Source: Mucilaginibacter flavus (GTDB lineage Bacteria > Bacteroidota > Bacteroidia > Sphingobacteriales > Sphingobacteriaceae). From it: a stretch of DNA of 64,000 bases. The translations under genes were made by a program, and so were the position numbers. The first letter of the stretch is position 1. Every line of letters begins with the position of its first letter. The notes under the pieces were generated by a model. That model ran no database searches, was not told where the DNA came from, and saw only the letters and a list, made by a program, of their open reading frames with translations. The DNA lies in NCBI RefSeq assembly GCF_030409315.1, contig NZ_JAUFPS010000039.1, forward strand, positions 1 through 64,000, written 5' to 3'. This document shows positions 16,670-24,054 of the stretch, piece after piece.

Positions 16670-17710
16670 TTAAATTTTCCTCATAACCGAAACTCTATTT
16701 TGAATAAAATTATCAGTGAAATCTTCAATTGAGCTATCGATTAACTCAGCTAACTCTTCTATACTATAATCAAGATCTTGCAAATAAGCATCAATAATCT
16801 GTTTCAAAACCGACGGTTGTTCATGTGAAAAAAAGGCAGGTTCTTTAGTTCTATATCCCTCTGATCCCATCTGCATCCAAAGATACTTTGATTGATTATC
16901 AGTAAGTAAACCTAATGTTTTCGCCCTTCTTATGAGAGACTGCATAGATGTCTTCCAGTATTTTTTTAGATTAGCCAAGGAAACAAGATTTAAACGAACT
17001 AACTGAGGCTTAATATCCGCTTCTGGCATCAATAATTCTGCGGCAAATTCAAAAGCCTCCGCCTCTTTATCTCGATTAGAATCAACAGTGCAAGATAAAT
17101 GCATAATAACATGTCCTAATTCATGTGCAATTGTCAGTCTTGTTCTATCAGGAGGGATATCTTTATTAATAAAAATTAAAGGAATACCATTAATAGTATA
17201 CATACTAAAACCATCCATATCATTTAATGACAACGGAATAATAATGGCTCCTTTATTTTCGACTATGGTGACGAGATTTTCAACTCTCCCTCTCGGCATT
17301 TTCCAATTCTTTCTAATTTCCTGAGCACATATCGTGGGGCTGCCCTGAAAATCAACATCCCAGGTTGGTATTTCATTTGCACTTATCTCGATACCATCAA
17401 GCAATTTTAATAACTGCTTTTCTGCAATAATTATCTTTGCATTATTCTGATTTAATTGCTTAACTGTCGTCGACAATTTCCTTCTGAATTCTCCTTGGAT
17501 AGGAATAATCATGTCTTGATTTTCAAAAAAAGAAACGGGAATATTTAATGTTAGCGATGCCAACTTAGCCAAGTCATCGTCGAAACCGGAGCCAAATTTT
17601 TCAACTTTACTAATGGTGCCTTGCGTAACACCCATAATTCCAGAAAGTTGAATCTGCGTATATCCCCTAAGCTCTCTTGCAAGCTTCAACATTTGAGGAT
17701 TATATTTCAT
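16670..17710 (-). CDS. XRE regulator fused to ImmA/IrrE metallopeptidase
   Basis: 346 aa. Residues about 8-60 are a Cro/C1-type HTH (RELRGYTQIQLSGIMGVTQG...). Residues about 130-260 are an ImmA/IrrE domain with zinc motif H196-E197-L198-G199-H200 and a downstream EAEAFEFAAELLMP segment that supplies the third ligand. Proteins of this design cut or bind partner repressors and toxins and act as sensors in ICEBs1, in IrrE stress responses and in several toxin-antitoxin-like defence modules. It is 8 bases after the upstream 216-aa gene. It likely represses the cassette promoter at 18383-18445. Confidence 0.85.
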   Translation of the reverse strand: MKYNPQMLKLARELRGYTQIQLSGIMGVTQGTISKVEKFGSGFDDDLAKLASLTLNIPVSFFENQDMIIPIQGEFRRKLSTTVKQLNQNNAKIIIAEKQLLKLLDGIEISANEIPTWDVDFQGSPTICAQEIRKNWKMPRGRVENLVTIVENKGAIIIPLSLNDMDGFSMYTINGIPLIFINKDIPPDRTRLTIAHELGHVIMHLSCTVDSNRDKEAEAFEFAAELLMPEADIKPQLVRLNLVSLANLKKYWKTSMQSLIRRAKTLGLLTDNQSKYLWMQMGSEGYRTKEPAFFSHEQPSVLKQIIDAYLQDLDYSIEELAELIDSSIEDFTDNFIQNRVSVMRKI

Positions 17711-17718
17711 AAGCTGTA

Positions 17719-18369
17719 TCAGTTATTAGTACCAGTATTTGTGTTCTTTCTTTTTACGTTTTTCTTAACAGTTACGCGTCTAATTACTTGTTCGATTTCC
17801 TGTTGTTTTTTCTTTTCATCCACTTCATCAAAGCCGAAAGTAATTTGTTCCATGGAGTCTCCGCCATACTCATCAATCCACATAAGTCGATCACCATCCC
17901 AGCATGCGGTGTAAATACCTTGTACTTGAGAACCTGTTTTATCAAGCGAATAACCTGCGTAAAGAATGGTCGGTCTTGCAGGTAGACCCGGAATGCTACT
18001 ATCTTGATAACGATATTTTATGCTTTGAAATGTATCTGCGCCGCTTATTTTAAAACTTCTCGGGTCCATTTTTTTAAATCTGATAAAGAAAATATCCTTA
18101 TATAAAAAACCAAAAACACCATTTATCTCTACCGCTTTAACATCTGGATTTTCGTAAAATTCGTTAAAAATGCGGTGTGAAATATGATCATGAACCATGC
18201 CGGCCTTAGTACGAGGCTTATATGTAACCGATCCAATACCAAGAGTATTAGAATAATCCTGTATCATATTCCAGTCAATAACAGACAGGTTAATTATCGA
18301 AGCGATTTGATCATGAACGCTGCCAATGCTCTCCTTATAATCTGATAGGATTAATAGGTTTCTTTTCAT
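17719..18369 (-). CDS. unknown protein, first gene of the ImmA cassette
   Basis: 216 aa, no signal peptide or membrane helix. The C-terminus is highly charged (KKKQQEIEQVIRR, then lysines and asparagines). I recognise no domain. Noticeable features are HDHISHRIF near residue 60 and a WDGDRLMWIDEYGGD segment near 165. First in the transcript, preceded by a good promoter with repeat operators, and 8 bases before the XRE-ImmA gene. By analogy with XRE-ImmA two-gene modules such as RosmerTA it may be the toxin partner, but this is a guess from context only. Confidence 0.7.
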   Translation of the reverse strand: MKRNLLILSDYKESIGSVHDQIASIINLSVIDWNMIQDYSNTLGIGSVTYKPRTKAGMVHDHISHRIFNEFYENPDVKAVEINGVFGFLYKDIFFIRFKKMDPRSFKISGADTFQSIKYRYQDSSIPGLPARPTILYAGYSLDKTGSQVQGIYTACWDGDRLMWIDEYGGDSMEQITFGFDEVDEKKKQQEIEQVIRRVTVKKNVKRKNTNTGTNN

Positions 18370-18382
18370 ATTCTTTTTTTAA

Positions 18383-18445
18383 CAAAGATAAAAATTCCTC
18401 CAAAAATCAAAAAAATATTCCACTTTTTTATTGAAAAATATTCCA
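18383..18445 (-). promoter_or_regulatory. promoter and direct-repeat operators of the ImmA cassette
   Basis: On the minus strand the -7 box TATCTTTG (complement of 18383-18390) lies 13 bases before the ATG. Upstream are two identical 12-bp direct repeats (plus strand AAAAATATTCCA at 18411-18422 and 18434-18445, 23 bp apart) and a weaker third copy at 18390-18402. Two-turn spacing on one DNA face suits an XRE repressor. Confidence 0.55.
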
Positions 18446-18627
18446 ATCATTTAAGTGAAGAGTAGAATGGCATGTATTAATGAATTTTCGCAACTTAGGT
18501 AGACGATAAAGCAGGAAGAATTTTCGATCGTTTTGATATGAGAGCCGGCGTTTAACATCAGCTCCTTTGGGCGCAGTTTTGTATAACGGGGAGAGCAAGG
18601 ATTACTTGTGTTTGTTTTGATCGAACC

Positions 18628-18768
18628 TTACCTCACAGCAACCTTCTTAATCTCCCCCACCGTTTTTTTAGGCCGAAAGATTTCCTGCTTTATCCTGAAG
18701 AAGGCGTAAAGCAGCAGGCTTAAACCTAAAATCCAAAACAAGGCGTAAAAATTTCTTAGTTTTTCCAT
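18628..18768 (-). CDS. small membrane protein ORF (46 aa)
   Basis: ATG at 18766-18768, stop at 18628-18630. The product starts MEKLRNFYALFWILG, has one hydrophobic segment (about residues 8-24) and a basic tail (RPKKTVGEIKK). It is the right shape for a small single-pass inner-membrane protein with the positive side in the cytosol. Coding status is supported only by composition and the clean start and stop in an otherwise non-coding area. Confidence 0.4.
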   Translation of the reverse strand: MEKLRNFYALFWILGLSLLLYAFFRIKQEIFRPKKTVGEIKKVAVR

Positions 18769-18932
18769 GTAAAACAAATATCGGCTAATAAATTAATACT
18801 AACAGCCTGCCGGTGGGTAGATGTTAGTTGGCTACTACTAAATAATTTTATTTCCCTAAACAGATTGGAGCATAGTAGGGAGATTGCTTCGTTCCTACCC
18901 ATGACAAGTTATGTTTTAAAGTAAGGCGGCCT

Positions 18933-19057
18933 GTCACCCTGAGCCTGTCGAAGGGTCGCGCGCAGAGGCCTTCGCCCGCGTGCTTCGACAGGCTCAGCAT
19001 GACCCCATTTTTTTGATGTTGTCATTTCACTTTCAGAGTCCCTGGATTTACAAACTC
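18933..19057. repeat. dispersed hairpin repeat, copy 1
   Basis: About 125 bp nearly identical to 47288-47411. The first 70 bases form a hairpin with arms CTGAGCCTGTCGAAG and CTTCGACAGGCTCAG. The tail is CACTTTCAGAGTCCCTGGAT followed by TTACAAACTC in both copies. Confidence 0.8.
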
Positions 19058-19125
19058 GCGACGACGGAAGGAAAATTCCGGTCTTGGCTCTTGATTCTTG
19101 ACTCTTGCTTCTATTCCCCTTTCCC

Positions 19126-19378
19126 GTCGGCAGTGAAGCTTCGGGCGAAAGCGGGCAGAACGATGGTGGGCGGTGCGGTGGCAGGGCATAGGAAGTTTTT
19201 GCGGAGAGGGGCAGCGAGGCTGAGGGCAAAATAATTCCAGCCCAGGTTCTGTCCGATTTGCGGGGCAAAGGCCCGTGCGGCAAAGAAGCATTTCTGCCGA
19301 CTTGAATTTTTTGGTCCTTTTTGTTTCAAGACAAAAAGGACTTGGCCCACCCGCGGCCAAGAGCGGGCCGATGTTTTC
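19126..19378. repeat. duplicated intergenic element, copy 1
   Basis: Imperfect 250-bp copy of 31293-31590. Shared blocks include GGCAGGGCATAGG, AGTTTTTGCGG, GAGGGCAAAATAAT, CAGCCCAGGTT and GCGGCAAAGAAGCATTTCTG. Both end in a hairpin with the same TTCAAG loop and a GAGCGGGCCGATGTTTT tail. Here the stem is GTCCTTTTTGT/ACAAAAAGGAC (19314-19341). Confidence 0.7.
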
Positions 19379-19486
19379 GATTACAACGAAGTAAGGTCGT
19401 TACCGTAATAGTTCGCTCAGTAGGGCTACGAGATTGCCGCGCTGCGCTCGCAATGACATAGTTATAAAACCGGTCGCTTTTTAAGT

Positions 19487-19599
19487 CCCCTCTTGAGAGG
19501 GGGCGCGCTGGAATGAGCGATGGCAGGGGTGTGTTTAGCCAGCGTTCTGCCGCATGCACAACACCCCCCTCCGCCCCTCTCAAGAGGGGATTCGCACAC
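19487..19599. repeat. palindrome-ended repeat, copy 1
   Basis: Begins CCCCTCTTGAGAGGGGGCG and ends CCGCCCCTCTCAAGAGGGG followed by ATTCGCACA. The middle contains GGCAGGGGTGTGTT. The same arrangement occurs at 22191-22306. Non-autonomous, MITE-like. Confidence 0.7.
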
Positions 19600-19633
19600 A
19601 CCCTCGCCTTTTCGTTCGCTATAACGCGAAATG

Positions 19634-19688
19634 TCTTGATACTTGATACTAACTACTTGATACTCCCACTAACTACTTGCTACTGAAT
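19634..19688. repeat. AGTATCA heptamer array at gene 3' end
   Basis: On the minus strand the words AGTATCA and AGTAGTT alternate in 7-base steps. The array overlaps the last codons of the FMN glutamate-synthase-like gene, where it encodes the Ser-rich tail (SVASS). Related words occur at 14604-14624 and 31055-31075. Confidence 0.55.
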
Positions 19689-21318
19689 ACGAACTCACAT
19701 TACTATAATCCACATTAGTAACCACCGTATAATCCGGTATAAAAGTATTCTCGCTGCTTAGGGCCATATCTAACTCAAACGTTGCCGGGTATGGCGTTTT
19801 AAGCAGACTGCCTTTAGGGATGTAGGGGAACAGTTCGCCGTAGGTTTGGATCTGGCTGTGGTTTATGCGGCGGTAAATAAACATGCGGTGCAGATCGCAG
19901 GGTTTGGTGAGGCCGGCGGCACCAATCATTTGGATGGCGCTGCCTACCGTTGCTTTATGAAAGTTAGCTACACGTACCTTTTTATCGTCGACCACCAGGC
20001 CGCGCATCAGGTCTTTATCCTGCGTGGCTACACCGGTTGGGCAGGTATTGGTATTGCACTCTAAAGCCTGTATACAGCCCAGGGCGAACATCATACCACG
20101 GGCGCTGTTGCACATATCGGCACCGAGGGCGAAGTTCTTCACCAGGTCGAACCCCGTGGCTACCTTACCCGAGGCAATGAGCTTGATGTGTTTTTTAATA
20201 TCAAAACCGGTTAGCGCATCGTACACAAAAGCCAATGCTTCGCGCAGCGGCATGCCCACCGAGTTGGAGAACTCCAGCGGAGCCGCGCCTGTGCCGCCTT
20301 CTCCCCCATCAACAGTAATAAAATCAGGATAAATGCCCGTTTTAACCATGGCCTTGCAAATGGCTAAGAACTCGCTCTTATGGCCCACACATAGTTTAAA
20401 ACCGATAGGTTTACCGCCCGATAGTTCGCGTAGTTTTTTGATGAAAGTGGTTAACCCTATAGGATCACTAAAAGCGGTATGGTATGGCGGCGAAACAACA
20501 TCCTGCCCCATCTCTACCAAACGGATGCGGGCAATCTCGGGCGTTACCTTGGCGGCTGGTAAAATACCACCATGACCAGGCTTGGCTCCCTGCGAAAGCT
20601 TGATCTCGATCATTTTTACCTGCGGCTTTACGGCACGCTCGGCAAAGGCATCATAGTCAATAGTACCATCTTTATGGCGGCAGCTAAAATAGCCGGTACC
20701 TATTTGCCAAATGATATCACCGCCGGGTTGCAGGTGATGATCGCTCAAGCCACCTTCGCCGGTATTGTGGGCAAAGTTATCCAGTTTGGCACCGCCATTT
20801 AAGGCCAATATGGCGTTCTCGCTTAACGAGCCAAAGCTCATGGCCGAAATATTAAAAACGCTGGCCATATATGGCTGCGTACAATCCGGACCGCCAACTT
20901 TTACCCTCGGGTTCATATCCAATTTATGGTGATCGATGGCCGATATGCTGTGATTAAGCCATTCGTAACCATTATCGTAAACATCCAGTTCGGTACCAAA
21001 GGGGCGGGTATCATCAACCATTTTGGCGCGCTGGTAAACCACGCTGCGGTTTTGGCGGTTAAAGGGTGTGCCGTTGGTATCGCTCTCTACAAAATACTGG
21101 TAAATTTTAGGGCGAAGATCTTCCATTAAAAAACGCAGGTGACCAAACACCGGGAAGTTGCGCACAATACTATGCTTTTTTTGCACCAGGTCATAAAAGC
21201 CAAGCGCGTATATAGGTACCATAATAAAAAAGGCCCAGATAGCCGGTGGCCATATAACAACCCATGCTGTAAGTGCCGCGAAGATGATGAAGAAGGAAAT
21301 AATGAAGAGTTTTCTCAT
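19669..21318 (-). CDS. FMN-binding glutamate synthase family protein
   Basis: 549 aa. Two N-terminal hydrophobic segments (about residues 5-45) anchor it to the membrane. The remainder is the GltB FMN/synthase barrel: FNISAMSFGSLSENAI, GGDIIWQIGTGYF, SQGAKPGHGG, TVDGGEGGTGAAP and an iron-sulfur-type CNTNTCPTGVAT segment. It lacks the glutamine amidotransferase and C-terminal beta-helix domains of full GltB, so it is the stand-alone membrane-linked group whose physiological reaction is not established. Its final residues derive from a heptamer repeat. Confidence 0.85.
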   Translation of the reverse strand: MRKLFIISFFIIFAALTAWVVIWPPAIWAFFIMVPIYALGFYDLVQKKHSIVRNFPVFGHLRFLMEDLRPKIYQYFVESDTNGTPFNRQNRSVVYQRAKMVDDTRPFGTELDVYDNGYEWLNHSISAIDHHKLDMNPRVKVGGPDCTQPYMASVFNISAMSFGSLSENAILALNGGAKLDNFAHNTGEGGLSDHHLQPGGDIIWQIGTGYFSCRHKDGTIDYDAFAERAVKPQVKMIEIKLSQGAKPGHGGILPAAKVTPEIARIRLVEMGQDVVSPPYHTAFSDPIGLTTFIKKLRELSGGKPIGFKLCVGHKSEFLAICKAMVKTGIYPDFITVDGGEGGTGAAPLEFSNSVGMPLREALAFVYDALTGFDIKKHIKLIASGKVATGFDLVKNFALGADMCNSARGMMFALGCIQALECNTNTCPTGVATQDKDLMRGLVVDDKKVRVANFHKATVGSAIQMIGAAGLTKPCDLHRMFIYRRINHSQIQTYGELFPYIPKGSLLKTPYPATFELDMALSSENTFIPDYTVVTNVDYSNVSSYSVASS

Positions 21319-21438
21319 GGCATTGTTAAATTGGTTTAAACCGCCTGTTATATTTTATAAAAGTAACGTATTGGCTAAACATTTGCGCAAGTGTATAGTT
21401 AAACTTGTAACTCAATGTCTGCGGATTGTAATTAAAAT

Positions 21439-21477
21439 AAAATAGATGTTTAAACATCTATTTTTGTATTACCTTTG
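21439..21477 (+). promoter_or_regulatory. 26-bp palindrome and promoter of the YceI gene
   Basis: A perfect 26-bp palindrome with core AGATGTTTAAACATCT (21439-21464) ends 5 bases before a perfect -7 box TACCTTTG (21470-21477), covering the -33 region. It has the look of a MarR-family operator. The ATG is 26 bases downstream of the box. Confidence 0.6.
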
Positions 21478-21502
21478 TATCAACAAAAAAAATAAAAAAA
21501 TC

Positions 21503-22045
21503 ATGTCAACAGAAACAGCAACAAAATGGGTTATTGACCCAATGCACTCAGAAGTACAATTTAAAGTAAAACACCTGGTTATTTCAACCGTGAGCGGCTT
21601 TTTCAAAAGCTTTGCCGGTGAGTTGGTAACTGATAACGATGATTTTGAAAATGCAGAGATCGACTTCACTTTAGATATCGATAGCATTGACACCAATCAG
21701 TCACAACGCGACGAGCACTTAAAATCTGCAGAGTTTTTTGACGCTGCACAATACCCACAAATCAGCTTTAAATCAAGCTCATTCACCAAAACCGGCGACG
21801 AAGAGTATGCATTAAAAGGCGATTTAACTATAAAAGACGTAACTAAACCGGTAACGCTTGACGTTGAGTTTGGTGGTTCGGCTGCCGATTTTTATGGTCA
21901 AACTAAAGCAGGTTTCGAAATCAGCGGTAAAATTAACCGTAAAGAGTTTGGTTTAACCTGGGATGGTGTTACCGAAGCAGGTTCTATCGTAGTAGGCGAA
22001 GACATTAAACTGTTAATCAACGTTCAGTTTACTAAACAAGCTTAA
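21503..22045 (+). CDS. YceI family protein
   Basis: 180 aa from the ATG at 21503 (the in-frame ATG at 21446 lies within the operator and upstream of the -7 box). Sequence WVIDPMHSEVQFKVKHLVISTVSGFF and the repeated FKS/GDLTIKDVTKPVTLD strands are the YceI lipocalin-like barrel that binds isoprenoid-type lipids. No signal peptide, so the protein appears cytosolic, unlike the periplasmic E. coli YceI. It stands alone with its own operator and a strong terminator. Confidence 0.9.
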   Translation: MSTETATKWVIDPMHSEVQFKVKHLVISTVSGFFKSFAGELVTDNDDFENAEIDFTLDIDSIDTNQSQRDEHLKSAEFFDAAQYPQISFKSSSFTKTGDEEYALKGDLTIKDVTKPVTLDVEFGGSAADFYGQTKAGFEISGKINRKEFGLTWDGVTEAGSIVVGEDIKLLINVQFTKQA

Positions 22046-22140
22046 TTGTTTGAATGCTGTTGCTGTGTTTTAATAATTAAAATGCCGCTGTTGTTAAGTA
22101 TACGTAACAGCACGGCATTATTGAAAACAGCAAAGCGAAA

Positions 22141-22180
22141 AACACAAAAAAGCCATCCCTTGGGATGGCTTTTTTGTGTT
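22141..22180. terminator. bidirectional terminator
   Basis: A 19-bp perfect stem (AACACAAAAAAGCCATCCC with its complement) around a 2-nt loop gives A/T tracts on both sides. It would stop the YceI transcript. Confidence 0.8.
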
Positions 22181-22190
22181 TAGTAAAATT

Positions 22191-22306
22191 CCCCTCTTGA
22201 GAGGGGGCGGGTTGGATTTGAGCGGTAGCAGGGGTGTGTTCTGCAGCGTTCAATTGCCTGGCGATGAACACACCCCTCCGCCCCTCTCAAGAGGGGATTC
22301 GCACAA
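22191..22306. repeat. palindrome-ended repeat, copy 2
   Basis: Same ends as 19487-19599 (CCCCTCTTGAGAGGGGGCG and CCGCCCCTCTCAAGAGGGG plus ATTCGCACA), with a partly different interior (GTAGCAGGGGTGTGTTC). Confidence 0.7.
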
Positions 22307-22390
22307 GGCCAAGCTTTTTGTCCTTGCTCCTTTGTCCAAAAATCCTTTGTCCAAAAGTCTCAAAGTCCAATAATCCCACAGTCCACAAAA

Positions 22391-22600
22391 CTACTTCTTT
22401 GCCGTAGTATCCCTTTCTACCAACTCCATACCGCATTTTGAGCAGGTGCCGGGCTTGTCGAAACTCAGGTCGGGGTGCATGGTGCACATGTATTTACTTT
22501 TCTTTTTTACAACTTCGGTTTTGGTAGTGTTGCTATTGCAGGCAGTAACGGCACTTAAACTTAAAACGGCTAAAACCAATATCACCAGGGATCTTTTCAT
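22391..22600 (-). CDS. heavy-metal-binding-domain lipoprotein
   Basis: 69 aa. Signal peptide with lipobox AVTAC, so probably a lipid-anchored envelope protein. The mature part is one YMCTMHPDLSF...PGTCSKCGMELV domain, the heavy-metal-binding domain (HMBD) also found at the N-terminus of CusB-type and some P-ATPase proteins. Last gene of the metal cluster, 2 bases after the PepSY gene. Likely holds Cu or Zn in the envelope. Confidence 0.85.
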   Translation of the reverse strand: MKRSLVILVLAVLSLSAVTACNSNTTKTEVVKKKSKYMCTMHPDLSFDKPGTCSKCGMELVERDTTAKK

Positions 22601-22602
22601 GT

Positions 22603-24051
22603 TTATTTATTTTTTATAAAGGATGCAAATCCAAACAAAGATACAACCAGCACGCCTAATGCGGCCAACATACTTACCAAATCGCGGATATCTTTCCCGG
22701 CCCAGCTCATGCCGAAGTATTTGTGCAGAAAAATAAAGGATAAACCCTCGGCCCTATCAATATTGGCAATTTTGGCCGATAATTTTGATGTAGCGGTTTC
22801 AATGTACCAGTTCTCGCCGTTGGGATAACTCACCCTATCTACCGGCAAACGCTTGTTGTTAAACCCATAATCGTTATCAAACTGGCGGATCTGATCTACC
22901 TTAACCCTACCATAAAACTTGCCGGCCTCTAATTTAGGGTGATAATAAGTAGCTAAAAAACGGGCGTAGTCCTCATCGGCGTTGGTTTGCTCCTTACCGG
23001 TTTGGGTGTTGATGTAAGCTACCTGTTTTTTATCATCAGTAACCTGGTAAAATGTTTTGTTCCCGAAGTTGACTACCCCTATTCTATGGATCAGGCTATC
23101 GACAACAGGCAGCGAAAGGTTGGATATGGTTAAATCCGCGCGTTTGATTACCTGCGCGTAATCGGCCTTAACAGGAGCATCATTATGAAGCTTTACCACC
23201 AGGTGAAATAACCCGCTGATCACAAACGTAAACATCACAAAAGATACAATGAGGCCTATCTGCCGGTGAAAGCGGTGTACAAAACGCTTGTCCTGCGTGC
23301 CTTTAATTTTGCGGTTTTGTTTGATGGTTTTAAACTTTTGCCACATTAAACCATAAACCGTTAAACCACTGATGAGCGCGAACAGCATCACTGCCATGAT
23401 GATCACCAGTAACACGTTGCGAAAGGTATCGCCGCCAATATCGGCCAAAAACTGCCAGGTATGGAACTGCGCAAACATCCACAGGAAAGCCTTGCGGGTA
23501 TTGTTGTTAAAAGTGGCCATGCGGCTTTGACCGGTTTCTACGTAAATGTCCATCCCGTCGGGCCGGTTGAAAGCTACCTTCCATACCGGCAACAGATGGT
23601 TGATGGGCTGATATTGCCCATCAAAGCCGGTTTGCAGTGTGATGCTTTTTACTGCCGATGTGCTATCCTGCGTAAAATAGCGGGCCAGGTATTCGGCGTA
23701 CTCGGTATCGCCATGCGGAAGTAAAACCGCGTCGGTCGCCGAGTAGTATTTGTAAACGCTATCGGTACCTAACACCTGGTAAAAGGTTCCCTTTTTAAAG
23801 TTCACCAGGTTAAAATTCCTGATGGCGGTAACCTGGTTTTTATCCAATACCTGCTGAATACTCAATGCAGGTTTCATTTTACTTTGCGCAAGAGGTTTAA
23901 ACACCTCCTGCGCTATAGATGGCCTGAACCAGTTGGACATAAACGGGTGAAACAAGCCGCTCAGCGTCCAGAATATTACCGGTATCAGGGCTATTAACCC
24001 CAATACACGATGCCATTTATAAAAGTTACTTTTTAATGCTGATGATGCCAT
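22603..24051 (-). CDS. PepSY-associated membrane protein
   Basis: 482 aa with four to five membrane helices (near residues 15-35, 205-235, 265-290 and the C-terminus) and two PepSY-like periplasmic repeats (NFKKGTFYQVLGTD...Y and NFGNKTFYQVTDDKK...Y). Conserved His in the helices (KWHRVLG, RFHRQIG, HKYFGMSW) suggests heme binding or electron transfer. Such proteins commonly follow TonB receptors for siderophores or copper and may act as ferric/cupric reductases. 3 bases separate it from the TonB receptor gene. Confidence 0.85.
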   Translation of the reverse strand: MASSALKSNFYKWHRVLGLIALIPVIFWTLSGLFHPFMSNWFRPSIAQEVFKPLAQSKMKPALSIQQVLDKNQVTAIRNFNLVNFKKGTFYQVLGTDSVYKYYSATDAVLLPHGDTEYAEYLARYFTQDSTSAVKSITLQTGFDGQYQPINHLLPVWKVAFNRPDGMDIYVETGQSRMATFNNNTRKAFLWMFAQFHTWQFLADIGGDTFRNVLLVIIMAVMLFALISGLTVYGLMWQKFKTIKQNRKIKGTQDKRFVHRFHRQIGLIVSFVMFTFVISGLFHLVVKLHNDAPVKADYAQVIKRADLTISNLSLPVVDSLIHRIGVVNFGNKTFYQVTDDKKQVAYINTQTGKEQTNADEDYARFLATYYHPKLEAGKFYGRVKVDQIRQFDNDYGFNNKRLPVDRVSYPNGENWYIETATSKLSAKIANIDRAEGLSFIFLHKYFGMSWAGKDIRDLVSMLAALGVLVVSLFGFASFIKNK

Positions 24052-24054
24052 TGA

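Larger units (their letters stand above)
18370..19668. other. 1.3-kb spacer with repeats and one small ORF
   Basis: The left end is the cassette promoter. 18446-18627 shows nothing recognisable. Then follow a small membrane ORF (18628-18768), an empty AT-rich stretch, a hairpin repeat (18933-19057), the duplicated 250-bp element (19126-19378), a palindrome-ended repeat (19487-19599) and a heptamer array (19634-19688). Predicted ORFs in 18909-19601 overlap each other in several frames within repeats and are not real genes. Confidence 0.6.
22046..22390. other. spacer with two hairpins and two repeats
   Basis: Holds an AATGCCG/CGGCATT hairpin at about 22080-22120, the terminator at 22141-22180, the palindrome-ended repeat at 22191-22306 and GTCC-family heptamers at 22317-22385. 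No gene. Confidence 0.6.

Noticed and set aside
12950..18369. A prophage
   Set aside because: Only a sheath gene is phage-like. No integrase, capsid, terminase, lysis or tail genes are present.
18909..19601. Overlapping ORFs of 79-124 aa
   Set aside because: They lie in several frames over repeat elements, overlap each other and have no domain. Conserved words match the duplicated element, not a gene.
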